Origin: Rubrivirga marina
GTDB taxonomy: Bacteria; Bacteroidota; Rhodothermia; Rhodothermales; Rubricoccaceae
NCBI RefSeq assembly: GCF_002283365.1
Contig: NZ_MQWD01000001.1
Span: forward strand, 2,134,944 to 2,198,943
Length of the DNA: 64,000 nt
Direction: 5' to 3'
In this document: piece by piece, positions 57,255-64,000 of the stretch
Layout: each line of letters starts with the position of its first letter
How positions within the stretch are numbered: the first letter of the stretch is position 1
Notes under the pieces: model-generated
The model's input: the letters and a program-made list of their open reading frames with translations, nothing else
Databases searched by the model: none
What the model was told of the DNA's origin: nothing
Made by a program: the position numbers and the translations under genes

Positions 57255-59390
57255 ATGCGACCCACTGCTACTCACCTCGGGCGATGGCTCGGCCTGGCGG
57301 CCCTCGCGGCCGTCCTCGCGACGCCAGCCCTCGCCCAGCGGACCATCACGCTCCGCATGAACTCGGCCACCCAGCCGGACACGATCGCGGCCGACGCGGC
57401 GCTCGCCGGCGCCCAGGTCCGCGGCCAGGTCGCCAGCGGCACAGCCCTGCCCGACGGCAACACCATCGACTGGAACGACAACACGACGCTGATCCCCGAG
57501 AACGTCGGCGGCGACTACTGGCAGATCGAGTTCCAGATCCCGGACAACGAGGAGCTCAAGTTCAAGTTTTTCTTTGGACAGTCCGAGCCTGAGGGCGACC
57601 TGCCTGGCGGCTGGGAGGCCGGCGGCGACCAGGTGATCCCGGCCGGGACCGGCGACGTGGCGCTCGACCTCCACTACTTCGAGAAGGTCGCCGGCGACCA
57701 GAACTACGACTGGCGGCCGTTCGAGGCCGGCGGCGACTCGGTCGCCGTCTGGTTCCGGACCTACATCGACACGGAGGACGCGCTCTCGAAGGGGCTCGAC
57801 CTCGACGACGGCTCGCTCGTCGTCGGCGTCCGTGGCGACAACGCCACCGGCGGCAGCCAGGACGGCGGCGCGACGACCATCGACTGGGGCTCGACCAACA
57901 TCGTCCTCAACCGCGAGAGCGACAACCCCTCCTCGCCCGGTTTCAAGCTGTTCTCGGGCGCCGTGTCGTACCCGGCCTCGGCGATCGGCTCGACGCAGGC
58001 CTACAAGTTCTTCTTCTCGGACAGCGACACGGACGCCGGTTGGGAGAACGACATCGACGGCGGAAACCGGACGTTCACGATCCCGGCCCAGGACTCTACC
58101 CTCATGTGGAAGTTCTACAGCAACAGCCCCGCCAACGAGGGGACGGCTGTGACGGCCCTCGTCGGGTTCCAGGTCGACGTCTCGCCGATCTCCTCGATCG
58201 GCCTCTACCAGGTCGCCGACGACCTTGTTCAGGTCCGCGGTGGGTTCAACGGGTGGGACTGCCCCGACGACAACCAGGACGACTGCCTGCTCCAGCAGAT
58301 CCCGGGCACGCCGGACTTCGCCCGTCAGGTGCCGATCACGGCCGCGCCGGGCGGCGACCCGCTCCCGTACAAGTTTTACGTCGACTTCCGCAATGCGGAC
58401 GGGACCGCCCAGTTCCAAGACGCCGCGGGGAACGACCTCGACGTCGGCTGGGAGGAGCCGCTCGACTTCGGCGGCGGCAACCGGTTCTTCGACTTCTCCG
58501 GCACGGAGCAGACGCTCGACGAGCAGTTCTTCAACGGCGTCCGCCCCGGCAACGTCATCGCCGATGGCCAGTCGGTCGACCTCACGTTCATGGTCGACAT
58601 GAGCGAGGCCACGATGTTTGAGGACGCACAGGGCCGCGCGTTCGACCCGGCCGCCGACACGGTCTCGGTCCAGTTCGAGGACGTGGTCTGGCTCCTGACG
58701 CAGGGGTACATCCCCGGTGGGGAGGACCTCGTCGACACGGGCTCTGGGGGCAACCTCGTCAACGGGTTCTCGCTCTCTGACCCCGACGGCGACCTCGTCT
58801 ACACCGGTACGCTTACGATCAACGGCCCGACCTACAACGGGATCGGCTACCGGTACGTCTTCGCCAATGACGACGACGGCCTCCAGGCCGAGGGCTCGGG
58901 CGGGTTCGACGCTGGCCGGCGCCGCTATCGGTACATCACCGACGTCACCGCCGACGCGTTCTCGTTCGCGAAGGACACGTTCCGGCCGGCCGGCCCGGGC
59001 GTTCAGGCGATGCCGTGGGAGATCAACCCGACCGGTCCGTTCGAGCCGGGCGACGTGCAGTTCTCGGTGCCCGTCGGCTTCGTCGACGAGGGCCTTGCCG
59101 TGTCTATCGGGGACGACCCGTCCCGCGACGGCGACCTCGCGCTCGGGGCCGTCTACCCGAACCCGACGACGGGCCTCGCCCGCGTCGTCGTGACCGCCCC
59201 GGCCGAGGCGCCGGTGACGGTCCGCGTGTTCGACGTGACGGGCCGCGTGGTGGCCCGTGTGGTCGAGGGCGCGTTCGTCTCGGGCCGCCCGCTCGACATC
59301 GACACGCGCGGCCTCGCCGCCGGCCTCTACCTCGTCCGCGCCGAGAGCGAGGCGGGCGTGGCCATCCGGAGCCTGACGGTCGTCCGCTAG
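57255..59390 (+). CDS. Secreted starch-binding-like protein with T9SS-type C-terminal domain
   Basis: 711 residues with signal peptide MRPTATHLGRWLGLAALAAVLATPALAQ. It contains repeated beta-sandwich modules that look like starch-binding or CBM20/48-type domains (YWQIEFQIPDNEELKFKFFFG, AYKFFFSDSDTDAGWENDIDGG, VQVRGGFNGWDCPDDNQDDC near 327, IGYRYVFANDDDGLQAEG), each built around a GGxFNGW or FKFFF aromatic cluster. The last 80 residues (LALGAVYPNPTTGLARVVVT ... GLAAGLYLVRAESEAGV) form a T9SS sorting domain. No catalytic residues were found. It probably holds starch at the surface, in the role SusE/SusF play in Bacteroides. An operator lies upstream and two terminators lie downstream. Confidence 0.86.
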   Translation: MRPTATHLGRWLGLAALAAVLATPALAQRTITLRMNSATQPDTIAADAALAGAQVRGQVASGTALPDGNTIDWNDNTTLIPENVGGDYWQIEFQIPDNEELKFKFFFGQSEPEGDLPGGWEAGGDQVIPAGTGDVALDLHYFEKVAGDQNYDWRPFEAGGDSVAVWFRTYIDTEDALSKGLDLDDGSLVVGVRGDNATGGSQDGGATTIDWGSTNIVLNRESDNPSSPGFKLFSGAVSYPASAIGSTQAYKFFFSDSDTDAGWENDIDGGNRTFTIPAQDSTLMWKFYSNSPANEGTAVTALVGFQVDVSPISSIGLYQVADDLVQVRGGFNGWDCPDDNQDDCLLQQIPGTPDFARQVPITAAPGGDPLPYKFYVDFRNADGTAQFQDAAGNDLDVGWEEPLDFGGGNRFFDFSGTEQTLDEQFFNGVRPGNVIADGQSVDLTFMVDMSEATMFEDAQGRAFDPAADTVSVQFEDVVWLLTQGYIPGGEDLVDTGSGGNLVNGFSLSDPDGDLVYTGTLTINGPTYNGIGYRYVFANDDDGLQAEGSGGFDAGRRRYRYITDVTADAFSFAKDTFRPAGPGVQAMPWEINPTGPFEPGDVQFSVPVGFVDEGLAVSIGDDPSRDGDLALGAVYPNPTTGLARVVVTAPAEAPVTVRVFDVTGRVVARVVEGAFVSGRPLDIDTRGLAAGLYLVRAESEAGVAIRSLTVVR

Positions 59391-59397
59391 CGACGCC

Positions 59398-59432
59398 GGC
59401 CCGGGCCGCCCCGAGAGGGGAGGGCCCGGGCC
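59398..59432 (+). terminator. First hairpin after the starch-binding-like gene
   Basis: GGCCCGGGCC (59398-59407) pairs with GGCCCGGGCC (59423-59432), and inside it CCCC-GAGA-GGGG forms a tetraloop stem. Only a weak CTGCTTTC follows. It is paired with the canonical terminator 11 bases on. Confidence 0.6.
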
Positions 59433-59442
59433 GCTGCTTTCG

Positions 59443-59476
59443 CGCCGGCCGCCGTAGCAGGCGGCCGGCGTTTTTT
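59443..59476 (+). terminator. Canonical intrinsic terminator directly before the amylase start
   Basis: CGCCGGCCGCC (59443-59453) pairs perfectly with GGCGGCCGGCG (59460-59470) around GTAGCA and is followed by six T (59471-59476). The amylase ATG begins two bases later at 59479. Confidence 0.93.
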
Positions 59477-59478
59477 CG

Positions 59479-62394
59479 ATGCCCACCACGCCCATGCGCC
59501 CGTTCCTTCTCCTGGCCCTGCTCGCCTCGGCCCTCGTCCCGGTCGGGTCGGCGCCCGCCAGCGCCCAGTCGGTCGACGTCACGTTCCGGTTCCTGCCGGA
59601 CCTCACGACGCCGCCGATCTCGCCCGTGTCCCGCGCCTTCGTGCCGGGCTCGTTCAACGACTGGGGCCCGAACAGCAGCGGGGTGATCGCCGCCGGCGCG
59701 CCGAGCCAGGCGGCCTACGAGCCGGCCCTCGCCGAGTACCGGTACACGACGACGCTCCAGGCCGGGCAGAGCTACGCCTACAAGGTCCACGTCCACCGCA
59801 ACGCGGCCGGCACCGACTACGTCTGGCTGACGGACCCGCTCGGGACCGAGACGACCGGGCCCAACAACGACTCGGTCGTCCGCGTCGAGGACCCGTTCGT
59901 GTTCCAGATCGCGCGCGAGCAGAGCGGGACGGCCGAGGTCCGGGCCGTCTCGGCCGGCGTGTTCGGCACGGCCGCGGTCGCGGCCGTCACGTTCACCGTC
60001 AACGAGACGACGTACACCGACGGCATCGAGGACACGGGCGACGGCGTCTACCGCCTGGTGCTGCCCGAGGCGGTCGCCCCCGGCGCCTTCGTCCGCGTCG
60101 AGGCGACCGACGCGGAGGGCCGGACCGCCCGCGCCGAGGTCGGCGCGATCCCGCCCGAGGTGACGGACGCGCCCGTGCCCGAGGGGCTGGAGGACGGCAT
60201 CACCTACGACCCGGCCGACCCGACGCGGGCCTGGCTCGTCCTCCGCGCGCCCGACAAGCAGTTCGTCTACGCCCTCGGCGACTTCAACGGCTGGACCGCC
60301 GACGAGGACGCCCTGATGTTCCGCGACACCACCGACCCGCTCGGCACGCGCTGGTGGATCGAGGTCACCGGCTTGACGCCCGGCGTCGAGTCCACCTTCC
60401 AGTACTGGGTCGACGGCACGACGTACGTCGCCGACCCGTACACGACGAAGGTCTACTTCCCCGGCGAGCCCGGATACCCCGACGAGGCCGTCGACTTCGA
60501 CGTCGGCGTCCTGACCCCGGGCGCCTCGGCGTTCCCGTGGACCGACCAGGACTTCGTGGCGCCGGCGCAGGAGGACCTCGTGATCTACGAGCTGCTCGTC
60601 CGCGACTTCCTGCGCGACCACAGCTTCACGGCGCTCGCCGACACGCTCGACTACCTCGAGCGGCTCGGCGTCAACGCCATCGAGCTGATGCCCGTCTCGG
60701 AGTTCGACGGCGACGAGAGCTGGGGCTACAACCCGGCCTTCCACCTCGCCCTCGACAAGTATTACGGGACGCCCGACGAGTTCAAAGCCTTCGTCGACGC
60801 GGCCCACGCGCGCGGGATGGCCGTGATCCTCGACGTGGTCTACAACCACGCCACGAACCGGAGCCCGCTCGTCCGCCTCTACAACGGCGGCGGCTACGGC
60901 GACCCGAGCCCCGGCAACCCGTACTTCAACGCGACGATCCCCGACCCCTTCGTCTTCTTCCCGGCCGACTTCGACCACACGAACCCGCTCACGCAGCTCT
61001 GGCTCGACAAGGCCAACCGGTTCTGGCTCGACGAGTACCACGTCGACGGGTACCGCTTCGACTACACGGGCGGGTTCATGCCGTCGGGCGAGTTCTTCAG
61101 CTACAACGTCCCGCGGATCGAGCTGCTGGAGCGGATGATGGGCGAGCTCTGGGCGACAAACCCCGACGCGCTCATCATCCTGGAGCACCTCGTCGAGAAC
61201 GGCCAGGAGTACCGCCGGCTGGCGGACTACCGCGCGCCCGGGAGCACGCGTCCGGGCCCGCTCCTCTGGCACAACATGAACCGGGCCTACAACCAGGGCT
61301 CGATGGGCTACCCGACGGCGACCGACTTCCCGAGCGCGCTCACGGAGACCTACACGCCGAGCTGGTTCGGCGGCGTGCCCGTCGCGAACGTCGTGACCTA
61401 CATGGAGAGCCACGACGAGCAGTGGATGATGTACCGGAACGAGGCCTACGGCAACAGCGCCGGCGCCTACGACGTGACCGACCTGTTCACGGCGCTCGAC
61501 CGCCAGCGGCTGGCCGGCGTGTTCCTGTTCACCGTCCCGGGCCCGCGGATGATCTGGCAGTTCGGTGAGCTCGGCTACGGGGCCGGCCCGGGCGAGTGCC
61601 TCGTCAACGGCGACTACCCCGGCGAGTGCCCCAACGGCGTGCCCGGCCGCGTCGCCAACAAGCCGATCCGGTGGGACTACTGGAGCGACAGCGCCCAGCC
61701 CTTCCGCAACGGCTACTCGGGTACGCTGACGGCCGCCGACGAGACGGAGCGCCGCGAGCGCCGCGAGCTCTACGCCACGTGGGCCGCGCTCCTCGACCTC
61801 CGAAGCAACTATGACATCTTCCGGAGCCCCGACACCGAGGTCACGACGCGCCTCGGCCGCGTGCCCGACCGCTGGATCCGCCTCTCGCTCCCCGACGCCC
61901 CCGCCGGCCAGCCCACCGAGGCCGTCATCTTCGGCAACTTCGGGGTGACCGAGCAGTCGGTCACGCTCACGTTCGACGAGGCCGGGACGTGGTACGACTA
62001 CTTCGACGACTCGGAGGCCGGGCTCCAGGCGGGCGTCCACACGGTCACACTCCGGCCGGGCGAGTACCACGTCTGGACGGACGTCGACGTGCCGTCGCCG
62101 GAGGGCGACCTCGGCGCCGTCGCGGAGGAAGGCGGGCCGGGCGACTTGGCGCCGGCGCGAATCGTCGCGCATCCGAACCCGACGGCCGGGCGGCTCGCGC
62201 TCCGCATCACGACGCACGACCCGGTCGAGGCGCCGATGGAGGTGTTTGACATGCTCGGCCGCCGCGTGCGGTCCGTGCCCATGCCGCTGGCGACGGGGTC
62301 TACGTCGGTCGAGGTCGACACGGACGGGCTCCCGGCCGGCGTGTACGTCGTCCGCTGGGGGCGCCACACGACGACCGTCTCGATTGTGCGATAG
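59479..62394 (+). CDS. Secreted GH13 alpha-amylase with CBM48-like domains and T9SS-type C-terminal domain
   Basis: 971 residues with signal peptide (MRPFLLLALLASALVPVGSAPASAQ after five leader residues; ATG at 59494 is an equally good start). Two E-set/CBM48-like modules come first (SRAFVPGSFNDWGPNSSG; FVYALGDFNGWTADEDALM at about 265). The GH13 barrel has region I DVVYNHA (about 451), region II GYRFDYTGG (about 524, nucleophile Asp), region III IILEHLVEN (about 567, acid Glu) and region IV YMESHDEQ (about 642). Residues about 870-971 (PARIVAHPNPTAGRLALRITTHD ... LPAGVYVVRWG) are a T9SS sorting domain. It cleaves alpha-1,4-glucans at the cell surface. The annotated start is two bases from a terminator. 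Confidence 0.94.
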   Translation: MPTTPMRPFLLLALLASALVPVGSAPASAQSVDVTFRFLPDLTTPPISPVSRAFVPGSFNDWGPNSSGVIAAGAPSQAAYEPALAEYRYTTTLQAGQSYAYKVHVHRNAAGTDYVWLTDPLGTETTGPNNDSVVRVEDPFVFQIAREQSGTAEVRAVSAGVFGTAAVAAVTFTVNETTYTDGIEDTGDGVYRLVLPEAVAPGAFVRVEATDAEGRTARAEVGAIPPEVTDAPVPEGLEDGITYDPADPTRAWLVLRAPDKQFVYALGDFNGWTADEDALMFRDTTDPLGTRWWIEVTGLTPGVESTFQYWVDGTTYVADPYTTKVYFPGEPGYPDEAVDFDVGVLTPGASAFPWTDQDFVAPAQEDLVIYELLVRDFLRDHSFTALADTLDYLERLGVNAIELMPVSEFDGDESWGYNPAFHLALDKYYGTPDEFKAFVDAAHARGMAVILDVVYNHATNRSPLVRLYNGGGYGDPSPGNPYFNATIPDPFVFFPADFDHTNPLTQLWLDKANRFWLDEYHVDGYRFDYTGGFMPSGEFFSYNVPRIELLERMMGELWATNPDALIILEHLVENGQEYRRLADYRAPGSTRPGPLLWHNMNRAYNQGSMGYPTATDFPSALTETYTPSWFGGVPVANVVTYMESHDEQWMMYRNEAYGNSAGAYDVTDLFTALDRQRLAGVFLFTVPGPRMIWQFGELGYGAGPGECLVNGDYPGECPNGVPGRVANKPIRWDYWSDSAQPFRNGYSGTLTAADETERRERRELYATWAALLDLRSNYDIFRSPDTEVTTRLGRVPDRWIRLSLPDAPAGQPTEAVIFGNFGVTEQSVTLTFDEAGTWYDYFDDSEAGLQAGVHTVTLRPGEYHVWTDVDVPSPEGDLGAVAEEGGPGDLAPARIVAHPNPTAGRLALRITTHDPVEAPMEVFDMLGRRVRSVPMPLATGSTSVEVDTDGLPAGVYVVRWGRHTTTVSIVR

Positions 62395-62419
62395 CACGCG
62401 GACCGCGCGTTCCCGGCCC

Positions 62420-64000
62420 ATGACCGACTCCGCCCCGACCCCGTCCGCCTCGACGACGACGTGCCCGAGGCGGGCGCTCGCGCTCGCCGGCGCGCTCCTC
62501 CTCGCCGCCGCGCCGCTCGCCCAGCCCTCGCCGCCCGAGTGGGCGCAGGACGCCGTCTGGTACCAGATCTTCCCGGAGCGCTTCGCCAACGGCGACCCGT
62601 CGAACGACCCGACACGTGCCAGCCTGGAATGGCCGGAGAACGTGGGGGAGGACTGGGCCGTGACGCCGTGGACGGCCGACTGGTACCGCCGTGCGCCGTG
62701 GGAAGAAGCACGGGGCGAGGATTTCTACGACGACGGGGTCTTCGACCGTCGTCTCGGCGGCGACCTCCAGGGCGTCCTCGACCGGGTCGGCTACCTCGAC
62801 TCGCTGGGCGTGACGGCCGTCTACTTCAACCCGGTCTTCTGGGCCGCGTCGCTCCACAAGTACGACGCGACGAGCTACCACCACATCGACCCGTTTTTTG
62901 GCCCCGATCCGGAGGGCGACATCGCGCTCGTGGAAGGGGAGACTGCCGACCCCGAAACGTGGGTGTGGACGAGCGCCGACCGGCTCTTCCTCGACCTCGT
63001 CGACGCGTTTCACGACCGCGGCATCCGGGTCGTGGTCGACGGCGTGTTCAACCACACCGGCACGCGGTTCTGGGCGTTCGACGACGTCCGCCGCAACCAG
63101 CGGGCGAGCCCCGTCGCCGATTGGTACGAGGTCACGGCGTGGGACGACCCGAGCACCCAGGCCGACGAGTTCGACTGGACCGGGTGGTGGGGCTTCAAGC
63201 CGCTGGCCGTCCTGGCGAACAACGAAGCGGGGACCGACCTCCACCCAGACGTCAAGGCCCACGTGTTCGACGCCACGCGCCGCTGGATGGACCCGGACGG
63301 CGACGGCGACCCGAGCGACGGCATTGACGGCTGGCGGCTTGACGTGGCGAACGAGGTGCCCGACGGGTTCTGGCGCGACTGGACGGCGCTCGTGGCCGAG
63401 ATCAACCCCGATGCCGTGACGGTCGCCGAGGAGTGGGGCGACGCAGCGCCGTACCTCGAGCGGACCGGTTTCCACTCGACCATGAACTACCACGCGCTGG
63501 TCATCCCGCTCGACGCGTTCGCCTTCGACGGGCGGATCGACGGGGCGACGTTTGCCGACGAGGTCACGAGCCGGTTCGCGTCGTTCCCCGAGGCGACGCG
63601 GCCGGCGCTGATGAACGTCCTCGCGAGCCACGACACGGACCGCCTTGCGTCGATGATCGTCAACGGCGGGCTGGGGGCGAACTACGACCGCCTCGCGGGG
63701 CCGCGCGACACGCTGGCCTACCTCGTCCGCGCGCCGAGGCGAGCGGAGCGGGACCTCCAGCGGGCCGTCGTCGCGCTCCAGATGGCGATGCCCGGCGCGC
63801 CACACGTCTACTACGGCGACGAGGCCGGCATGTGGGGCGCCGACGACCCCGACGACCGGAAGCCGATGGTGTGGCCGGATCTCGACTACGAGTCCGAGTC
63901 GCGCGCCCCGCGCGGCCTGACGCGGGAGCCCGACCCGGTCGCCTTCGACTCGACGCTCTTCCGGTTCTACCAGCGCGCGATCGCCCTCCGCCAGTCCGAC
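62420..64000 (+). CDS. GH13 alpha-amylase / cyclomaltodextrinase-like, 5' part
   Basis: 527 codons are visible and the gene runs off the window. The N-terminus has a signal peptide (RRALALAGALLLAAAPLAQ) preceded by a 16-residue leader whose DNA contains a palindromic element. The GH13 regions are complete: VVVDGVFNHTG (about 207), GWRLDVANEV (about 304, nucleophile Asp), VTVAEEWGDA (about 334, acid Glu) and LASHDTDR (about 402). The pattern YQIFPERFANGDPSNDP near the start is typical of neopullulanase/cyclomaltodextrinase-type enzymes. It probably degrades maltodextrins in the periplasm or outside. It lies 25 bases after the first amylase and belongs to the LacI locus. Confidence 0.93.
   Translation, partial: MTDSAPTPSASTTTCPRRALALAGALLLAAAPLAQPSPPEWAQDAVWYQIFPERFANGDPSNDPTRASLEWPENVGEDWAVTPWTADWYRRAPWEEARGEDFYDDGVFDRRLGGDLQGVLDRVGYLDSLGVTAVYFNPVFWAASLHKYDATSYHHIDPFFGPDPEGDIALVEGETADPETWVWTSADRLFLDLVDAFHDRGIRVVVDGVFNHTGTRFWAFDDVRRNQRASPVADWYEVTAWDDPSTQADEFDWTGWWGFKPLAVLANNEAGTDLHPDVKAHVFDATRRWMDPDGDGDPSDGIDGWRLDVANEVPDGFWRDWTALVAEINPDAVTVAEEWGDAAPYLERTGFHSTMNYHALVIPLDAFAFDGRIDGATFADEVTSRFASFPEATRPALMNVLASHDTDRLASMIVNGGLGANYDRLAGPRDTLAYLVRAPRRAERDLQRAVVALQMAMPGAPHVYYGDEAGMWGADDPDDRKPMVWPDLDYESESRAPRGLTREPDPVAFDSTLFRFYQRAIALRQSD
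62445..62473. repeat. Palindromic element with insert, inside the amylase leader
   Basis: CCGCCTCG (62445-62452) pairs with CGAGGCGG (62466-62473); insert ACGACGACGTGCC. It lies within the signal-peptide N-region of the last amylase gene. Confidence 0.6.
63731..63749 (+). repeat. Half copy of the palindromic element inside the amylase gene
   Basis: GCGCCGAGGCGAGCGGAGC matches the right arm of the 36-base palindrome at 7417 with one mismatch in 19. It encodes RAPRRAER in a surface segment of the GH13 protein. Confidence 0.45.

Noticed and set aside
59104-62589. An 1161-codon minus-strand open frame over the first amylase
   Set aside because: Antisense shadow of a complete GH13 enzyme with all catalytic motifs.
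1-64000. tRNA, rRNA and riboswitch genes
   Set aside because: No cloverleaf, rRNA-like or recognised riboswitch sequence was found by eye in the intergenic regions; a covariance-model scan would be needed to exclude small ones.

Overview
The window is about 70% GC and is densely coded on both strands. It looks like a chromosomal piece of a Rhodothermota (Bacteroidota-related) marine bacterium of the Rubrivirga/Rubricoccus kind. The reasons are: several secreted proteins with C-terminal domains of the type IX secretion system (T9SS) sort, a PorV/PorQ-family protein, a TonB-dependent receptor with a carboxypeptidase-regulatory-like domain, a POT transporter, the MEP isoprenoid pathway, almost no Shine-Dalgarno sequences before start codons, and -7-like boxes resembling the Bacteroidota TAnnTTTG promoter. 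The genus is inference. No rRNA, tRNA, CRISPR array or transposase was found.

Layout. 1-452: 3' end of a LolD/MacB-type ABC ATPase. 518-5307: three minus-strand carbohydrate genes (GH43, a DUF5060/DUF4038 glycosidase, a secreted lectin-like protein). 5459-11674: housekeeping (aspS, meaB-like GTPase, POT transporter, dut) and an orphan glycosyltransferase. 11678-21195: a tightly packed minus-strand exopolysaccharide operon in transcription order Wza-type exporter, chain-length regulator, O-antigen polymerase/ligase, flippase, three glycosyltransferases. 21324-23500: ispE and sbcD. 23686-30283: a 1166-residue malectin/PKD surface protein and a class A PBP. 30316-36286: LpxH-like phosphoesterase, an active and a degenerate rhomboid, an EEP-family protein, a CaCA antiporter, an L,D-transpeptidase. 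36427-44753: Kef antiporter, small lipoprotein, SGNH/TPR protein, second CaCA antiporter, cardiolipin synthase, ispG. 44784-46349: secreted subtilase. 46531-64000: a LacI-controlled starch/maltodextrin locus (LacI regulator, lipoprotein PPIase, TonB receptor, 1326-residue secreted protein with IDNDGDG repeats, PorV-like protein, starch-binding-like protein, two GH13 amylases; the last runs off the window).

How the genes work together. In the last region a perfect operator palindrome TGTAAGCGCTTACA lies between the lacI promoter and its start, and a degraded copy lies before the starch-binding-like gene. The regulator therefore probably controls its own five-gene operon and the adjacent amylase genes. 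The receptor has no SusD partner. Instead it is followed by a giant T9SS-type protein and a PorV relative, which suggests a non-SusCD glycan-uptake or surface-display module.

The most unexpected signal is a short dispersed inverted repeat with core GCCTCGG...CCGAGGC. It occurs about fifteen times, at five of the six convergent gene junctions and at most other transcription-unit ends. Several copies carry inserts in the loop, a long pair flanks the GH43 gene in inverted orientation, and a few copies lie inside coding sequence. It has no T-tract, so it is not a classical intrinsic terminator. Two canonical intrinsic terminators, by contrast, sit directly against the start codons of dut and the first amylase.
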